From contig CAKJVC010000123.1 of the NCBI GenBank assembly GCA_918026815.1, positions 496,001-560,000 of the forward strand: a stretch of 64,000 bases of DNA. The letters are read 5' to 3'. The stretch is from Chalara sp. BL73. Its lineage: Eukaryota; Ascomycota; Leotiomycetes; Helotiales. A program made the translations under genes and the position numbers. Below the pieces are notes generated by a model. That model was not told where the DNA came from. It ran no database searches and was given only the letters and a program-made list of their open reading frames with translations. This document shows positions 44,495 to 53,743 of the stretch, one piece after another (the stretch's first letter is position 1; each line of letters opens with the position of its first letter).

Positions 44495-45676
44495 TTACAA
44501 TGCTAAACCTTGTTGTCGCCAGATCAGGGATCTGTGTGTCTTAGGCATAGTAGGAACACCTTTCGCTGTAGCGCTTGCTGCCTTCTGGGGGGCTCCCTTA
44601 GCAGCCGGAGATAGCTTGGCGGCGCCTTTCTTAGTTGTCCCTGATGTAGTACTTTTCACGAGACCAGAAGGAAAGGCAGGCTGAGGTGTCTTAAGAGCAA
44701 CGTCGCTAGACTCTTGGGGCTGGGAGGGCTTAAGAGCGGAAGTGCCGGGATTTATAGGCGGAGCTTCTGCCTTGGGAATTGGAGGGAGAACTTTTGACCC
44801 TTTAGAGCAAGTGGACACAGCATTATGATCAGTTTTGGCGGTGGCGGTGGCGGTGTTGGCTTTAGTAGGCGTGCCAAGCCTAGGACTAGAGCTGTCTTTG
44901 GCAGGGTTGGGTTTTGATGCTTTGTTAGCCGTTGTGGGCTTTTTAGTGGATTTAATAACGGCTGGTGGTGTTTGACGCGAACACGCCCGAGTGGGGGGTT
45001 CCCATTGAACTTGACCAGATGCAGTTGTGTAGTAATAAATATCTTCCTCATCGCTGAAATGCATACTCCATCCCTCTGGTAAGCGTGGCTGTTGTGCTGG
45101 TGCTGGCAGAAATACGCCCGAGTATTTGACTCGTCTGTCATAAGTAGAGCCGTAATAGTACGATTTATTATCAGGATCCCAATAAATATTGAAGCCTGTC
45201 ACGTTTCGAGGTGGGGTTGGGCGTCTTCCCTGGAGGTCTGGGAAGAGATCTCGTGCCTGTCGAGGGGTGACATTTTCATTTCTGCAGGCATTGCAAGCCG
45301 CGCTGAAACCACGACATATGCGCTGGGCATCTGGGGACGTGTCCCATGTGATAATACTGCCCTGATTGAGTCCGTTCGGGTTTCGCCCGTAATTATTGCT
45401 TCTACTGGCAGTCAAAATGTTGTCTTCCGCATGAGAACCTGACTGAATAGATGGACCAGAGCCACTAGAGGTGGCGATAAAAATGTTATTCAGTCCATCT
45501 TGCCAGACAGCAACTGCTACTGGAGCAAGCGATCCAATCAATCTGTTGGCGACCATCTGTTTCATCTCTTGTGCAGCTCGATAGACCAAGTCGCCTTGCT
45601 CTGTCGGGCTTAACCTAATACCGTGGCTAGGGTAATAACCAATCAAAAAACCTTGTCCATTACGGTCGATTTCCAT
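44495..45676 (-). CDS. WW-domain protein with deaminase-like N-terminal domain
   Basis: A single minus-strand exon of 393 residues, starting at ATG 45676. The N-terminal 140 residues are predicted as helix (VYRAAQEMKQMVANRL), strands (PVAVAVW, NNIFIATSSG), then GSHAEDNIL, a strand (GSIITWDTSP) and CNAC. The His82-Ala-Glu84 and Cys128-x2-Cys131 layout is that of zinc-dependent cytidine-deaminase-fold enzymes. This is an inference from motif order. A canonical WW domain lies at about 199-230 (LPEGWSMHFSD... to W225). A possible related tryptophan/tyrosine-rich unit (FNIYWDPDNKSYYYGS) precedes it. WW domains bind Pro-rich ligands. The last 150 residues are Ala/Lys/Pro/Thr-rich and disordered. 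The function is unknown. Confidence 0.62.
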   Translation of the reverse strand: MEIDRNGQGFLIGYYPSHGIRLSPTEQGDLVYRAAQEMKQMVANRLIGSLAPVAVAVWQDGLNNIFIATSSGSGPSIQSGSHAEDNILTASRSNNYGRNPNGLNQGSIITWDTSPDAQRICRGFSAACNACRNENVTPRQARDLFPDLQGRRPTPPRNVTGFNIYWDPDNKSYYYGSTYDRRVKYSGVFLPAPAQQPRLPEGWSMHFSDEEDIYYYTTASGQVQWEPPTRACSRQTPPAVIKSTKKPTTANKASKPNPAKDSSSPRLGTPTKANTATATAKTDHNAVSTCSKGSKVLPPIPKAEAPPINPGTSALKPSQPQESSDVALKTPQPAFPSGLVKSTTSGTTKKGAAKLSPAAKGAPQKAASATAKGVPTMPKTHRSLIWRQQGLAL

Positions 45677-46878
45677 CAACCATCCATCATACCTCCCTTA
45701 GAGGGGGACACAACAACCAAGCTTCGCCAGGACCAATATAACAGTACATGTTGTAGAAATCCAGGAGAGAATCATATTTATAGTTGCCGATAATATGCGC
45801 TAGTGTCTACAGATAAACAGCTGAAAGAAGCAGTCGTGGGAGGAGTTTGGATATTGAAAGTTCCTTTGAGATATTGGAAAATGACGCGTGGTAACCAGGA
45901 GAGAGTGCTTTGAAACAGGTAAATTTATAGCAAGCAAAGTAAAGATAATATAGATGAATCGCAGGTTACAAATGGCAAAGCATGTGGAAAATAAAGCAAC
46001 AAAATTGCTAGCCTCCTTGACTTTATAGAAAGACATATTGAAATCTCTATAAGCTTATAACCACCTTCGCAACCTCTGTCTACCTTAACATTTCAATACT
46101 CTAAATCCCTTTGAAGGCTGGTGTCTGCCGTAGGCTTTGGGAGGAGCAGTTCCATTTGGAAATTCGAGGCTGGAAAGCCATTGGACCTTGTTATGGGGAG
46201 TTAGTCGACCTTGAATCCAAAATTTATCTGGTACAACTGACCCTTTTGTTGGTTGAAAGCTTTTCTCCACCTCTCTAATTGGCTATTGTTCCAGGCGTGG
46301 GCTTTTCGCAGGTCCTACAGGGTCATGTTGGTGTTTTAGCTATAGCGTTAATCTTATCTTGGCGGCATCCTTTTGCATGTCCAATGTTCAAAGACTAGGA
46401 TCTCATCCCACCCAGCCTTGAAGGACATTTAAAGTATGCTGGTTTTCAAAAATAGAAACCTGGAATATCGTATCGACCTTGCAGAGGTAAAGCCACTTAC
46501 GGATTTTTTGATATCTGTCCCTTAGACGGTAAATTTGTTTGCAAGTATTAGAAGCTGATATGGTGAGTAAACTTTTCTAAGTATGCGTAACATTAAACTA
46601 GATTGATATATCCTTTGGAGTTGTATATATACACTCTAAAGAGGAATGTGACAAAGGTGGCTGGTGCTAACTCGTGATATACATAACCGCCCCAGCCTAC
46701 TGTCCCGACCAAGGCGCCAAGGCAAGGTTATAGGCTCCCAACAGGATACCATCTATTCCTCAAACCAACGGCAGAGTGGAGTTTGACAATTTTTATTATG
46801 AAAAGGAAAGGAAGATGCTGTATTTGGTCAGACAGTCAAGTTTACTTTCAAATTTGATCTGATAAGATTGTACTGGAC
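45677..46878. other. Gene-free stretch, 1.2 kb
   Basis: Promoter side of the WW protein gene and 3' side of the 2EXR gene. No convincing ORF. Confidence 0.45.
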
Positions 46879-48060
46879 CTATGCCGCTTGGCTGTTATAT
46901 AGGCTATCCTTAGGAATATCCTTCCATGCCTCATAATCACGTCCCCAGTAGGATTGGGCCTCTTCCTCTTCCTCTTCCTCTTTTTTCTTAGAGATCTCAT
47001 CGCCTTTGACGTCAACTTGCCTCGCTTTCTCATACCAATAACTATCCCTTGCGGTAATAAGCTTGTTGGCCTCAGTCCTGGGCATGACCGCCACAACCAT
47101 AACCTTGGGAATAGTTCCAATTGAGGCACTTGGGCGGACAGGAGGTCGATAATCGATGGGGGGTAAACTGGGAGGCCGGGGTTGCGGAGCTGTAGAAGCC
47201 AATTCTTTCAAACTCATAAACCATTCCTCCCACTCCTTTTCAAAATATCTGAAATATCCACTCCAATCACCCCTATTGGCCTTCGCATATTGATGAAGCC
47301 GCCAGTAATGCACCAGCGACAAGAGCCTCCCATGTGGCCACACCCCTACCTTTGCATCAATGCCATTACACTCTACGTAGTCCCACAGATCACCTCTTCT
47401 GTCTCTTACTTTATTCCCAACGTGCTTCTCCACGATCAGAAGCTCGCTCAAACTTCCAAATCTCAAAACCAGTTCATACAATTCTAAGGATCGCTCATGA
47501 TCCGAAGAACTTATGAACATAGGGCCTGGGATCGGGTCGCGAACAGTGGTTGTATCCATCACAGCGATGCGTTGAATGCGCCTTATATCCTTGGGCAATA
47601 TTGTCGGAAAAGAAGCACCAGCCTTTGTCGCGTTCCACAAGGTCTCTTCTCGAGGCGAAGCGAGCTCAAATTCCTTTCTAGCATATAACTCATCCCGAAG
47701 CATAGGAGCTTTTATTAAATACAAAGTATCTATCTGAAAGTTAAACCAGGTAAAGGGTTCTGCCTCCTCGGTCCCAAAAGCGAGTTCGTACCCGAGATCC
47801 AACATCATGTGGCGGGACTCCCGACATGTATGTAGCGGTGCTGGGATAGGGGACCTGCTGAAAAGATAATTATGGTTCGGGTGATCTTTTTTGAGTACAG
47901 AGATTGGTGTGAGGATAGGTTCATGATTATAATTGTGGGTGAAAGTAAAGAAGTGTGAGTGGGTAAGCAGGACGAGACGGGGTTGGACAGCGAGTGTCCA
48001 AATGCCATAGCGGAGTTCGAGGGGAAGACGGGAAAAGTGGTGGAATGTGCTTGGAGCCAT
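46879..48060 (-). CDS. 2EXR domain protein
   Basis: A single minus-strand exon of 393 residues. The opening FHHFSRLPLELRYGIWTLAV is the 2EXR signature (PF20150). The family's second conserved part follows as PLHTCRESRHMMLDLGYELAF. 2EXR proteins are strongly expanded in Pezizomycotina and have no established biochemical role. The C-terminal part is charged, with a KKKEEEEEEEAQ tract (an imperfect GAA/GAG repeat near 46960-46990) and a Pro-rich linker (PQPRPPSLPPIDYRPP). No signal peptide or membrane segment. It lies beside transposon-derived sequence, as such families often do. Confidence 0.83.
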   Translation of the reverse strand: MAPSTFHHFSRLPLELRYGIWTLAVQPRLVLLTHSHFFTFTHNYNHEPILTPISVLKKDHPNHNYLFSRSPIPAPLHTCRESRHMMLDLGYELAFGTEEAEPFTWFNFQIDTLYLIKAPMLRDELYARKEFELASPREETLWNATKAGASFPTILPKDIRRIQRIAVMDTTTVRDPIPGPMFISSSDHERSLELYELVLRFGSLSELLIVEKHVGNKVRDRRGDLWDYVECNGIDAKVGVWPHGRLLSLVHYWRLHQYAKANRGDWSGYFRYFEKEWEEWFMSLKELASTAPQPRPPSLPPIDYRPPVRPSASIGTIPKVMVVAVMPRTEANKLITARDSYWYEKARQVDVKGDEISKKKEEEEEEEAQSYWGRDYEAWKDIPKDSLYNSQAA

Positions 48061-48603
48061 TTTTGGGATATGAATGAAAAATGAACTTGAAAAGTTAAAG
48101 TAGAAAAGAGATGCTGGCTTTAAAGAGGGTCAAGTGGCGGGTTTTTGACAGTGGCCATGTCAGAAGTGGGTGGGAATAGCATCATTTTGATAGTCATTAT
48201 CATGCCTTCATAACCCGTATCCTGTGATCCATAATTGGTAGATAACACTATCGGCTCGTCCCCTGTTGCTCGTTTTGTTAGATTCAATTAAATACTAGCA
48301 ATAGTTTGGATAATTCTAGTTGTCAGGTAAACGGTAGGCAACACAGTGCCCACTAGTACAGTAATCCACAATTGAGTTTGATTGAGTGGACTACTTTTTA
48401 TCCAAATGGTCGATGTTTATTGTGAATAATATAGCCGTCTGTCATCTTTCCACAAAATAATTAATTATTATTTCAATTATACTTCAAATTGCTCCATATT
48501 TTGGATTTAGCATTTTAGAGTAATTATGCATTATTATACCGGACACGATTTACTTAAAGCTTTTAAAAATATCCCAAAAATTTAAAAAAAATTAAAGTCG
48601 GCT
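48061..48603. other. AT-rich region before a solo LTR
   Basis: About 540 bases; 48440-48600 is strongly AT-rich. Part must be the 2EXR promoter. No ORF. Confidence 0.45.
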
Positions 48604-48774
48604 TGTCACGACACGCGCTGTGGATCTACAGATACAGAGGGCAACGGTGGTATCATACGAGAATCTATAGCTGAGGAAGGAAAAAAGAGGTCAGGAGAGC
48701 AAGCTATATATATACGAGGCGGCCCTAGTGGCTCGGCAGCTGGGCACGTGCTTGACCAGGGTCGGGACGTGACA
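48604..48774 (-). mobile_element. Solo-LTR-like element, copy A
   Basis: Read on the minus strand, a 171-bp unit starts TGTCACGTCCCG and ends GTGTCGTGACA. That gives TG...CA termini with an imperfect inverted repeat, as in LTR retrotransposons. It shares several blocks, in the same order, with 57909-58079: GCCGAGCC, GTATATA, a T-run followed by AGCT.TAGATTCT, ATACCACCGTTGCCC, TATCTGTAGAT and AGCGCGTG. No internal retroelement genes adjoin it. I do not see a clear target-site duplication (CGGCT versus GTCAC), so recombination or decay is likely. Confidence 0.7.
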
Positions 48775-48929
48775 GTCACTCTTATCATCAGGACCCCAAT
48801 TTTCATCACTCTAGATAGTTAATTCTATTAGCTCTACAATCAAATTCGTATGCCCTATTATACAACCTATTCTGTGATAAGATCACCTACAATCTATCTG
48901 TTTGACATCATGCGCGACCTATAGGCGAT

Positions 48930-49769
48930 TTAGAGAATTTTCTGGTCAACCCATGCCGCAGAATCGCACTTTGCCTCATCCGCAACCACAAAAGCATTCG
49001 ATGAGTTTAGTGTGGTGTAGCCGAAACACTGACCAGGAAAATTGTCATTGTCAAGGCTGTTCCGCCAACACACAGCATTGCAAACAAAGCTCTGGCCAGA
49101 TGCAATCGCAGAAGCATTCTGTACGTTATAGGCGGCGCAGGAGTTGATGCAGCTGTCAAGGCTTGCGGCTTTGGAGTTCACCACGACTCCTCCATCCGGT
49201 CCCAGGAGGATGTTGAAGTAAGACTTCCCACAGATCTTGCGGAAGTTCATATTGGTTGAGCCGAGCGTTATGCCGTAAAGTGTGTTGTTCGATGAAGGGC
49301 AGTCGCGGATGAGAGTGTAAGAGGGGCCGATGATTTGCGTGGTAGTCAAGGCGACTGTACTTGTCATGGAGGGAGTCATCAAGACCGTGGATCGTTCACT
49401 GCTTGCAGGAGACGTGATTGAAGACTGCACCGAGCTTTCTGAAGCACTAGAAGAACTTTCAGCGCCACTGCTGCTCTTCGTGCTGCTGCTCTTTGATGCA
49501 ATGCTTCCTCCGACACCTCCACCTACTGCTACCCCAATGACCACCACTATTCCGACAACCGCAATTATCCAGAAGTTTCTGGGAGCCAAGCCGCAAATGC
49601 GCCGGTGTTGTCGAGGGAGAACAGAGCTGTACGCCTGCTTATGCGAGTCAAGATGGGCTTGCGGCGAAATGGGCTTGGTTGTGTCGTGTTCCAGCCCTTG
49701 GTAATACTTCGTATAATGCTCGAGGCCAGAACTAGGAGCCACTTCAAGATCAGAAAATGGAGCAGCCAT
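48930..49769 (-). CDS. Single-pass membrane protein with Ser-rich stalk and Cys-rich ectodomain
   Basis: A single minus-strand exon of 279 residues. There is no signal peptide. A cytosolic 60-residue N-terminus precedes one membrane helix at about 66-90 (WIIAVVGIVVVIGVAVGGG). A Ser/Thr-rich stalk then runs to about 150. The outer domain has about eight Cys residues in the pattern RDCPSSNN...FRKICGKSY...LDSCINSCAAYN...FVCNAVCWR...GQCFGY, reminiscent of fungal PAN/WSC-like surface modules. Many relatives occur in Pezizomycotina as hypothetical cell-surface proteins. A sensing or wall-contact role is conceivable but not shown. Confidence 0.72.
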   Translation of the reverse strand: MAAPFSDLEVAPSSGLEHYTKYYQGLEHDTTKPISPQAHLDSHKQAYSSVLPRQHRRICGLAPRNFWIIAVVGIVVVIGVAVGGGVGGSIASKSSSTKSSSGAESSSSASESSVQSSITSPASSERSTVLMTPSMTSTVALTTTQIIGPSYTLIRDCPSSNNTLYGITLGSTNMNFRKICGKSYFNILLGPDGGVVVNSKAASLDSCINSCAAYNVQNASAIASGQSFVCNAVCWRNSLDNDNFPGQCFGYTTLNSSNAFVVADEAKCDSAAWVDQKIL

Positions 49770-50889
49770 ATCTCCTACTAAGGCAATTGCATGAGTATGG
49801 AGTATGGAGTGCGGATGTGGCTATTGAAAGCTCACAAAGAAAGTCCAAGGTGTTTTGGGGAGGTGTGAATTGCGGCGCAGCATGTGCAACAGTGACATAT
49901 CTTAGGTGCCTTAGCATCATCTCTAGTATTTATTAATTATCCGCGGGAAATAGTTTAGCGCGGCTATGAATTGCGACGAAAGGTGGGCGGGTAGCTTTAC
50001 TCTTGGGAGCGAATAAAAGTAAAGTAGTGTCCAGGACGCATACTGTAGCAGCAGTGGACAAGGGTTAGAGAGGGTGAATCTAATCAGATAAGGGTAATAG
50101 CATGCTGCTTTTCGAGTAGATTTCTGTCTTGAAGTATCGACTGCGACCGCTTAGCAGTATAGATTCTGTCGTTTCAGGTAAAGCAGCGAGCTAAGAGTGG
50201 CAAGCCTACTTACAACTATTACCCATGTATAAGAGTATTCTCAGGCGCTCAAAAGCGAATCGGTTAATTAAGCGAAATGTTGGTTTTGCAGATTATCGCT
50301 CCCTATTGGTGCTACCAGACTGTCGGTGCCAGCCAAAACATAACACAGCCCCTGAGCCCCGCTTTAACCGCCGCCGCTGCACGCCCAAAAAAGAATCCTC
50401 CAAATGATGGCGAGCAGGTCCCAGTTCAAGACGAGACGTCTAAATACGCGAAGACTGACAATAATGAGGATTTGACGGCTGTTGCAGCCATGACCTAATT
50501 ATGAAATGCTGTAGAGACATACTGATATTCATTCGCTCAAGAGAAAACGTCAGACGCCAGTCCCATCCATACGGACTCTAGACTTTACACGTTATACCCT
50601 GTCCTTCATTATCTAGCCAGCACCTCTGTAGTAGCCATTCTGTGCTCCAGGTGCCATTCATCCGTCATGTGTATCTTGTCCCTATGCCATCTATCCACTT
50701 GGTGATAACCCAGCGGAGTCTCGTACCACTTTGTCTAGACCGAGAATTTCCTCGCAACCTCCAGAGGAGCAACTCTGGCAGCTGGTGTTTTCTTGAGAAG
50801 CTACTAATCTTCGAACTTGACGTTTGACTCGTCTGAGTTGACTGCGGAATCTCTTTCGGACTTCCAACCAAACTTTGTAACGATATCGA
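49770..50889. other. Gene-free stretch
   Basis: Contains only short ORFs without domains. One of about 70 codons ending near 50498 starts at TTG and is not called. Confidence 0.4.
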
Positions 50890-51222
50890 TTACCATCGAC
50901 CGATCCCTGAGAGATAAGCTGCCACTGTAGCTTTCGTTGGTATTGAATCGTGTGTCAGTGTTGTGAAGAGAACAACAGACCAGGCAGGACCGAGAACTGA
51001 TGAAAATTGCAATAGCAAAGGCGCCAATTTCATAAGTGGGCTGTCTTCGATGATTGCGGCTACATTCCTGGGAGTGGCCATGACGGCTAGGATAGAGTGA
51101 GACTCAAGCCTTGAGGAGACTGCTAAAGTAAAGATTGGAATTCCCAGTCCGCAGATTGCAAATGACTCTGAAAAAGCACACCAAGCATAGTAGGCAACAA
51201 AGTTGTGAACAAGAATAACCAT
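50890..51222 (-). pseudogene. Possible remnant of a membrane-protein gene
   Basis: A 110-codon ATG-initiated ORF with two or three hydrophobic segments (YYAWCAFSESFAICGLGIPI and LLLQFSSVLGPAWSVVLFTTL). It lies in a decayed region next to a kinase pseudogene. No family is recognised. It may be a fragment, a small gene or chance. Confidence 0.25.
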
Positions 51223-51464
51223 GTGACAAAGTCTGCTTAGGCGCTCAGCCAGTTGTGGTGCAATCCGCTAAGACATGGTTTACTTTAGCGTGTTACAAGA
51301 TGGCACATAGCGAGGCAACAGCCGCACGCCAAAGCTGCTTCGTGTCTCAATACACGCTTCTCGAGATAGCTTGGAAGCAGCAAGCAATTATTGTGCGCAA
51401 ACAACTTTGTTAACGCGTTCAGCCATTTCGCTCACGTTTGCTATATACTATATCAAATTCGATA

Positions 51465-51857
51465 ATGAGCTACTCTCAACCTCCAAGAATTCTACCTGCC
51501 GACGTCCTGATCGAGGAGGAGCGAGTACCGGGCTACCAACCTGAGTTTTACCCTGCAAACCCGGGCGAAGTCCTCAATAATTGATATAAGATCCTAACGA
51601 AGATAGGATGGAGCACAGCTTCTACTGTATGACTTGCGGAGGATCTAGAGCGGTGGAGCCCTTCGCCCGTTCTCAAATCAAGCCAGCCGTTTTGAAGAAT
51701 ACCTTTCCAATACGTGACTCTCAAGATTACCACTTTGTCAAGAATAGGAGGTATTATTTAGAGGATCAAATAGAGGATCTGCGAGGGTATCACAGCGATA
51801 GAATACAGGTTCAACTGAGGGTGATACGAGTATCATTCTACGGTTCTCCACTGTGAT
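51465..51857 (+). pseudogene. SRPK-type protein kinase relic with in-frame nonsense codons
   Basis: One frame reads the conserved SRPK start: EEERVPGYQPEFYPANPGEV, LNN, a stop, then YKILTKIGWSTASTV, a stop, LAEDLERW. Farther on comes QYVTLKITTL, the strand with the VAIK lysine. Stops sit at 51582, 51630, 51693, 51759 and 51771. In living relatives the first two positions are normally Arg (NNRY) and Trp (VWLARD), so CGA to TGA and TGG to TGA transitions explain them. Homology fades after the N-lobe; the rest of the kinase is missing. No frameshift is needed within the aligned part. Confidence 0.78.
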
Positions 51858-51948
51858 ATCAAGGTAAGAGAGCTAAGTTAATACAACCTCCTCAACCACT
51901 GCAATACGGCAGACCTTGCGTGCAATACAAGCTTCCGCTACAGTACCC

Positions 51949-51966
51949 ATTTAATACGTATTAAAT
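51949..51966. repeat. Perfect 18-bp AT-rich palindrome
   Basis: ATTTAATACGTATTAAAT is its own reverse complement. It sits in the short AT-rich gap between the kinase relic and the 3' end of the GH79 gene. It could form a cruciform or be part of a decayed element; no function is evident. Confidence 0.55.
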
Positions 51967-52046
51967 TTACAACTGTAAAAACATATTATTTTAGTAATTC
52001 GAAAGACTTAGGGCTAGAAATATTTAATTTTTGAAAAAGTAGTTGA

Positions 52047-53743
52047 TCAGTTGAAATTAAGGATGACAGCCTCTGAATCTAATACGCTGACTTTTATGCT
52101 TCCATCCTCAACCTTGGTGATCTCCTTATTAGTGATATTGTGTAGTCTCACAGGATTTCCGTTGTCTAGCTCCCAATTATAACTGAACCCATCCCACGAA
52201 ATTCCTGAGATCGCATCGCTACCATTTGCATACAATCTCTGAATACGAACTGCGTCGCCACAGTCTGCCGGAACTTTGAGAGTGTATTCTCGCGCTAGTC
52301 TATCAACTGTATTTCGGACCGAACTAGTACCATTAACTGTATAATTGTACTGCTTCATGTTGATAATCACAACCCTTGCTAGCTTATTCCCGGAATACGC
52401 AGCATAGGCGGCTTCTGTATCCTGCTCCAACTGGATATTAGCAATTCTCGTCTTCTGTTTCGTCAAGTCACCCATCATTGCAGCAACCACAATATTACCA
52501 TAGTATGGTGGCTTAGTTCCGACAGTTGTGGTGTTCGTGTGGATCGGCTGCCAGCTCTGATATCTGTAGTTTGTTCCCATGTGCATATGAACGCGACGAA
52601 TTCCGACAGATGCACAATATAGGTTGAAGTCAATACCCCAAAGAGCAGCGCCAAAAGTGTTCGAGAGCCCAGGTTTTCCTTGGTTGTAAAGACTATTCGT
52701 CTCGCCAAGAATGAAGGGAATCCCTGTATATGAAAGGTTCTGCTGAAGCTGGGTTATAGCATGGACAGATTGAACAGTAACAGTGTGATTCATGAGAGTA
52801 CCTTGAAGAGTAACTCCAGGTCGGTTGGCACCATTAATGTAACTTTTTGATATTAGTGGCACTATTGACAGTTGGAAGGATCTATAATTAACTCACTTAT
52901 GATGCGAATTGAGTTTGATGACCTCATCCACATCAAGTCCGGATTGCCAAGCCTTGACTGGATTTAGCTGGTTAGTGAGACTTGCAAAAGATGGCGCAAG
53001 GTACCCATATGTCGAGTTCGATGTAAGTTCGGGACAGTATTTTCCAAGCTGGAGTTTTATCGCTCTTGTTCCATTAAGCCATTGGCTGACGTAAGTGGCT
53101 TCATTCCAAGAAGGCGGTCGGGCAGCTGCTCTTGCAAAAAGGTCCGGTTCGTTTCCATATTCCCACCACAGCAGCTTTCCGCTTCCGAGCGCTTTACATG
53201 CAAGGGGAACAGTATCGAGCAAAGTTTGCCATCCCACAGAATTATTGCCACCAAGGCCCATATTAAATCCATGTACAAACTTTGTATCTGGCCATGTATT
53301 ATAGGACTCGAAATACGACGGCCCAATGGAGATTGTAGTTGGATAATCAGGTGATCTGGATGGGTCGACAATGCCGATCAAGGAAGTTTCCAGACTTGGA
53401 TCATAGAGGTACAAGTCCTGGGTATTGCCGCCTACCCGGATGTATGGTTTTGTCCCTGTGAGATTGCCAAGGTTGTTCAATAGATTGTTCGAAAAAATAT
53501 TAGGAGAAGAGCGGTTTCCTAGACATTGTCACCCATGGTCTAGCAGAGGTAAGGAAGAAGTATGCAACCTGCAAAATCTGGAAACGAAGAAAACTCAATC
53601 GAATAGCTGACGAAAGCTTCCGGGATGGGATCACTGGCAACTGCGGGAGGGGAGCTGGACAAAAGCATAGGGTAACCTCGAGTCAACCTCACCAACCCAG
53701 CAATAACGCCGGCCATAGCTACCGTTCCCTCCGCAAATCTCAT
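52047..53743 (-). CDS. GH79 beta-glucuronidase-like enzyme
   Basis: Three minus-strand exons, 53743-53569, 53518-52897 and 52842-52047, give 530 residues. A hydrophobic N-terminus (AMAGVIAGLVRL) suggests secretion. The first join reads SFPDFAGNRSSPNIFSNNLL, a family hallmark, leading to the strand PYIRVGGNTQD. The acid/base Glu lies in WEYGNEPDLF (about residue 182) and the nucleophile in ILGETNSLYNQG (about residue 315). The C-terminal beta-sandwich (GH79 C domain) is complete. Fungal GH79 enzymes remove glucuronate or 4-O-methylglucuronate from arabinogalactan proteins. The last intron acceptor (ATCAAAAAG) is weak, but the join HHNYINGANRPG fits. Confidence 0.86.

Noticed and set aside
44752..45141. 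A 129-codon ORF within the WW-protein gene
   Set aside because: It is an out-of-frame shadow of the Pro/Lys-rich region; the WW domain and HAE motif fix the coding frame.
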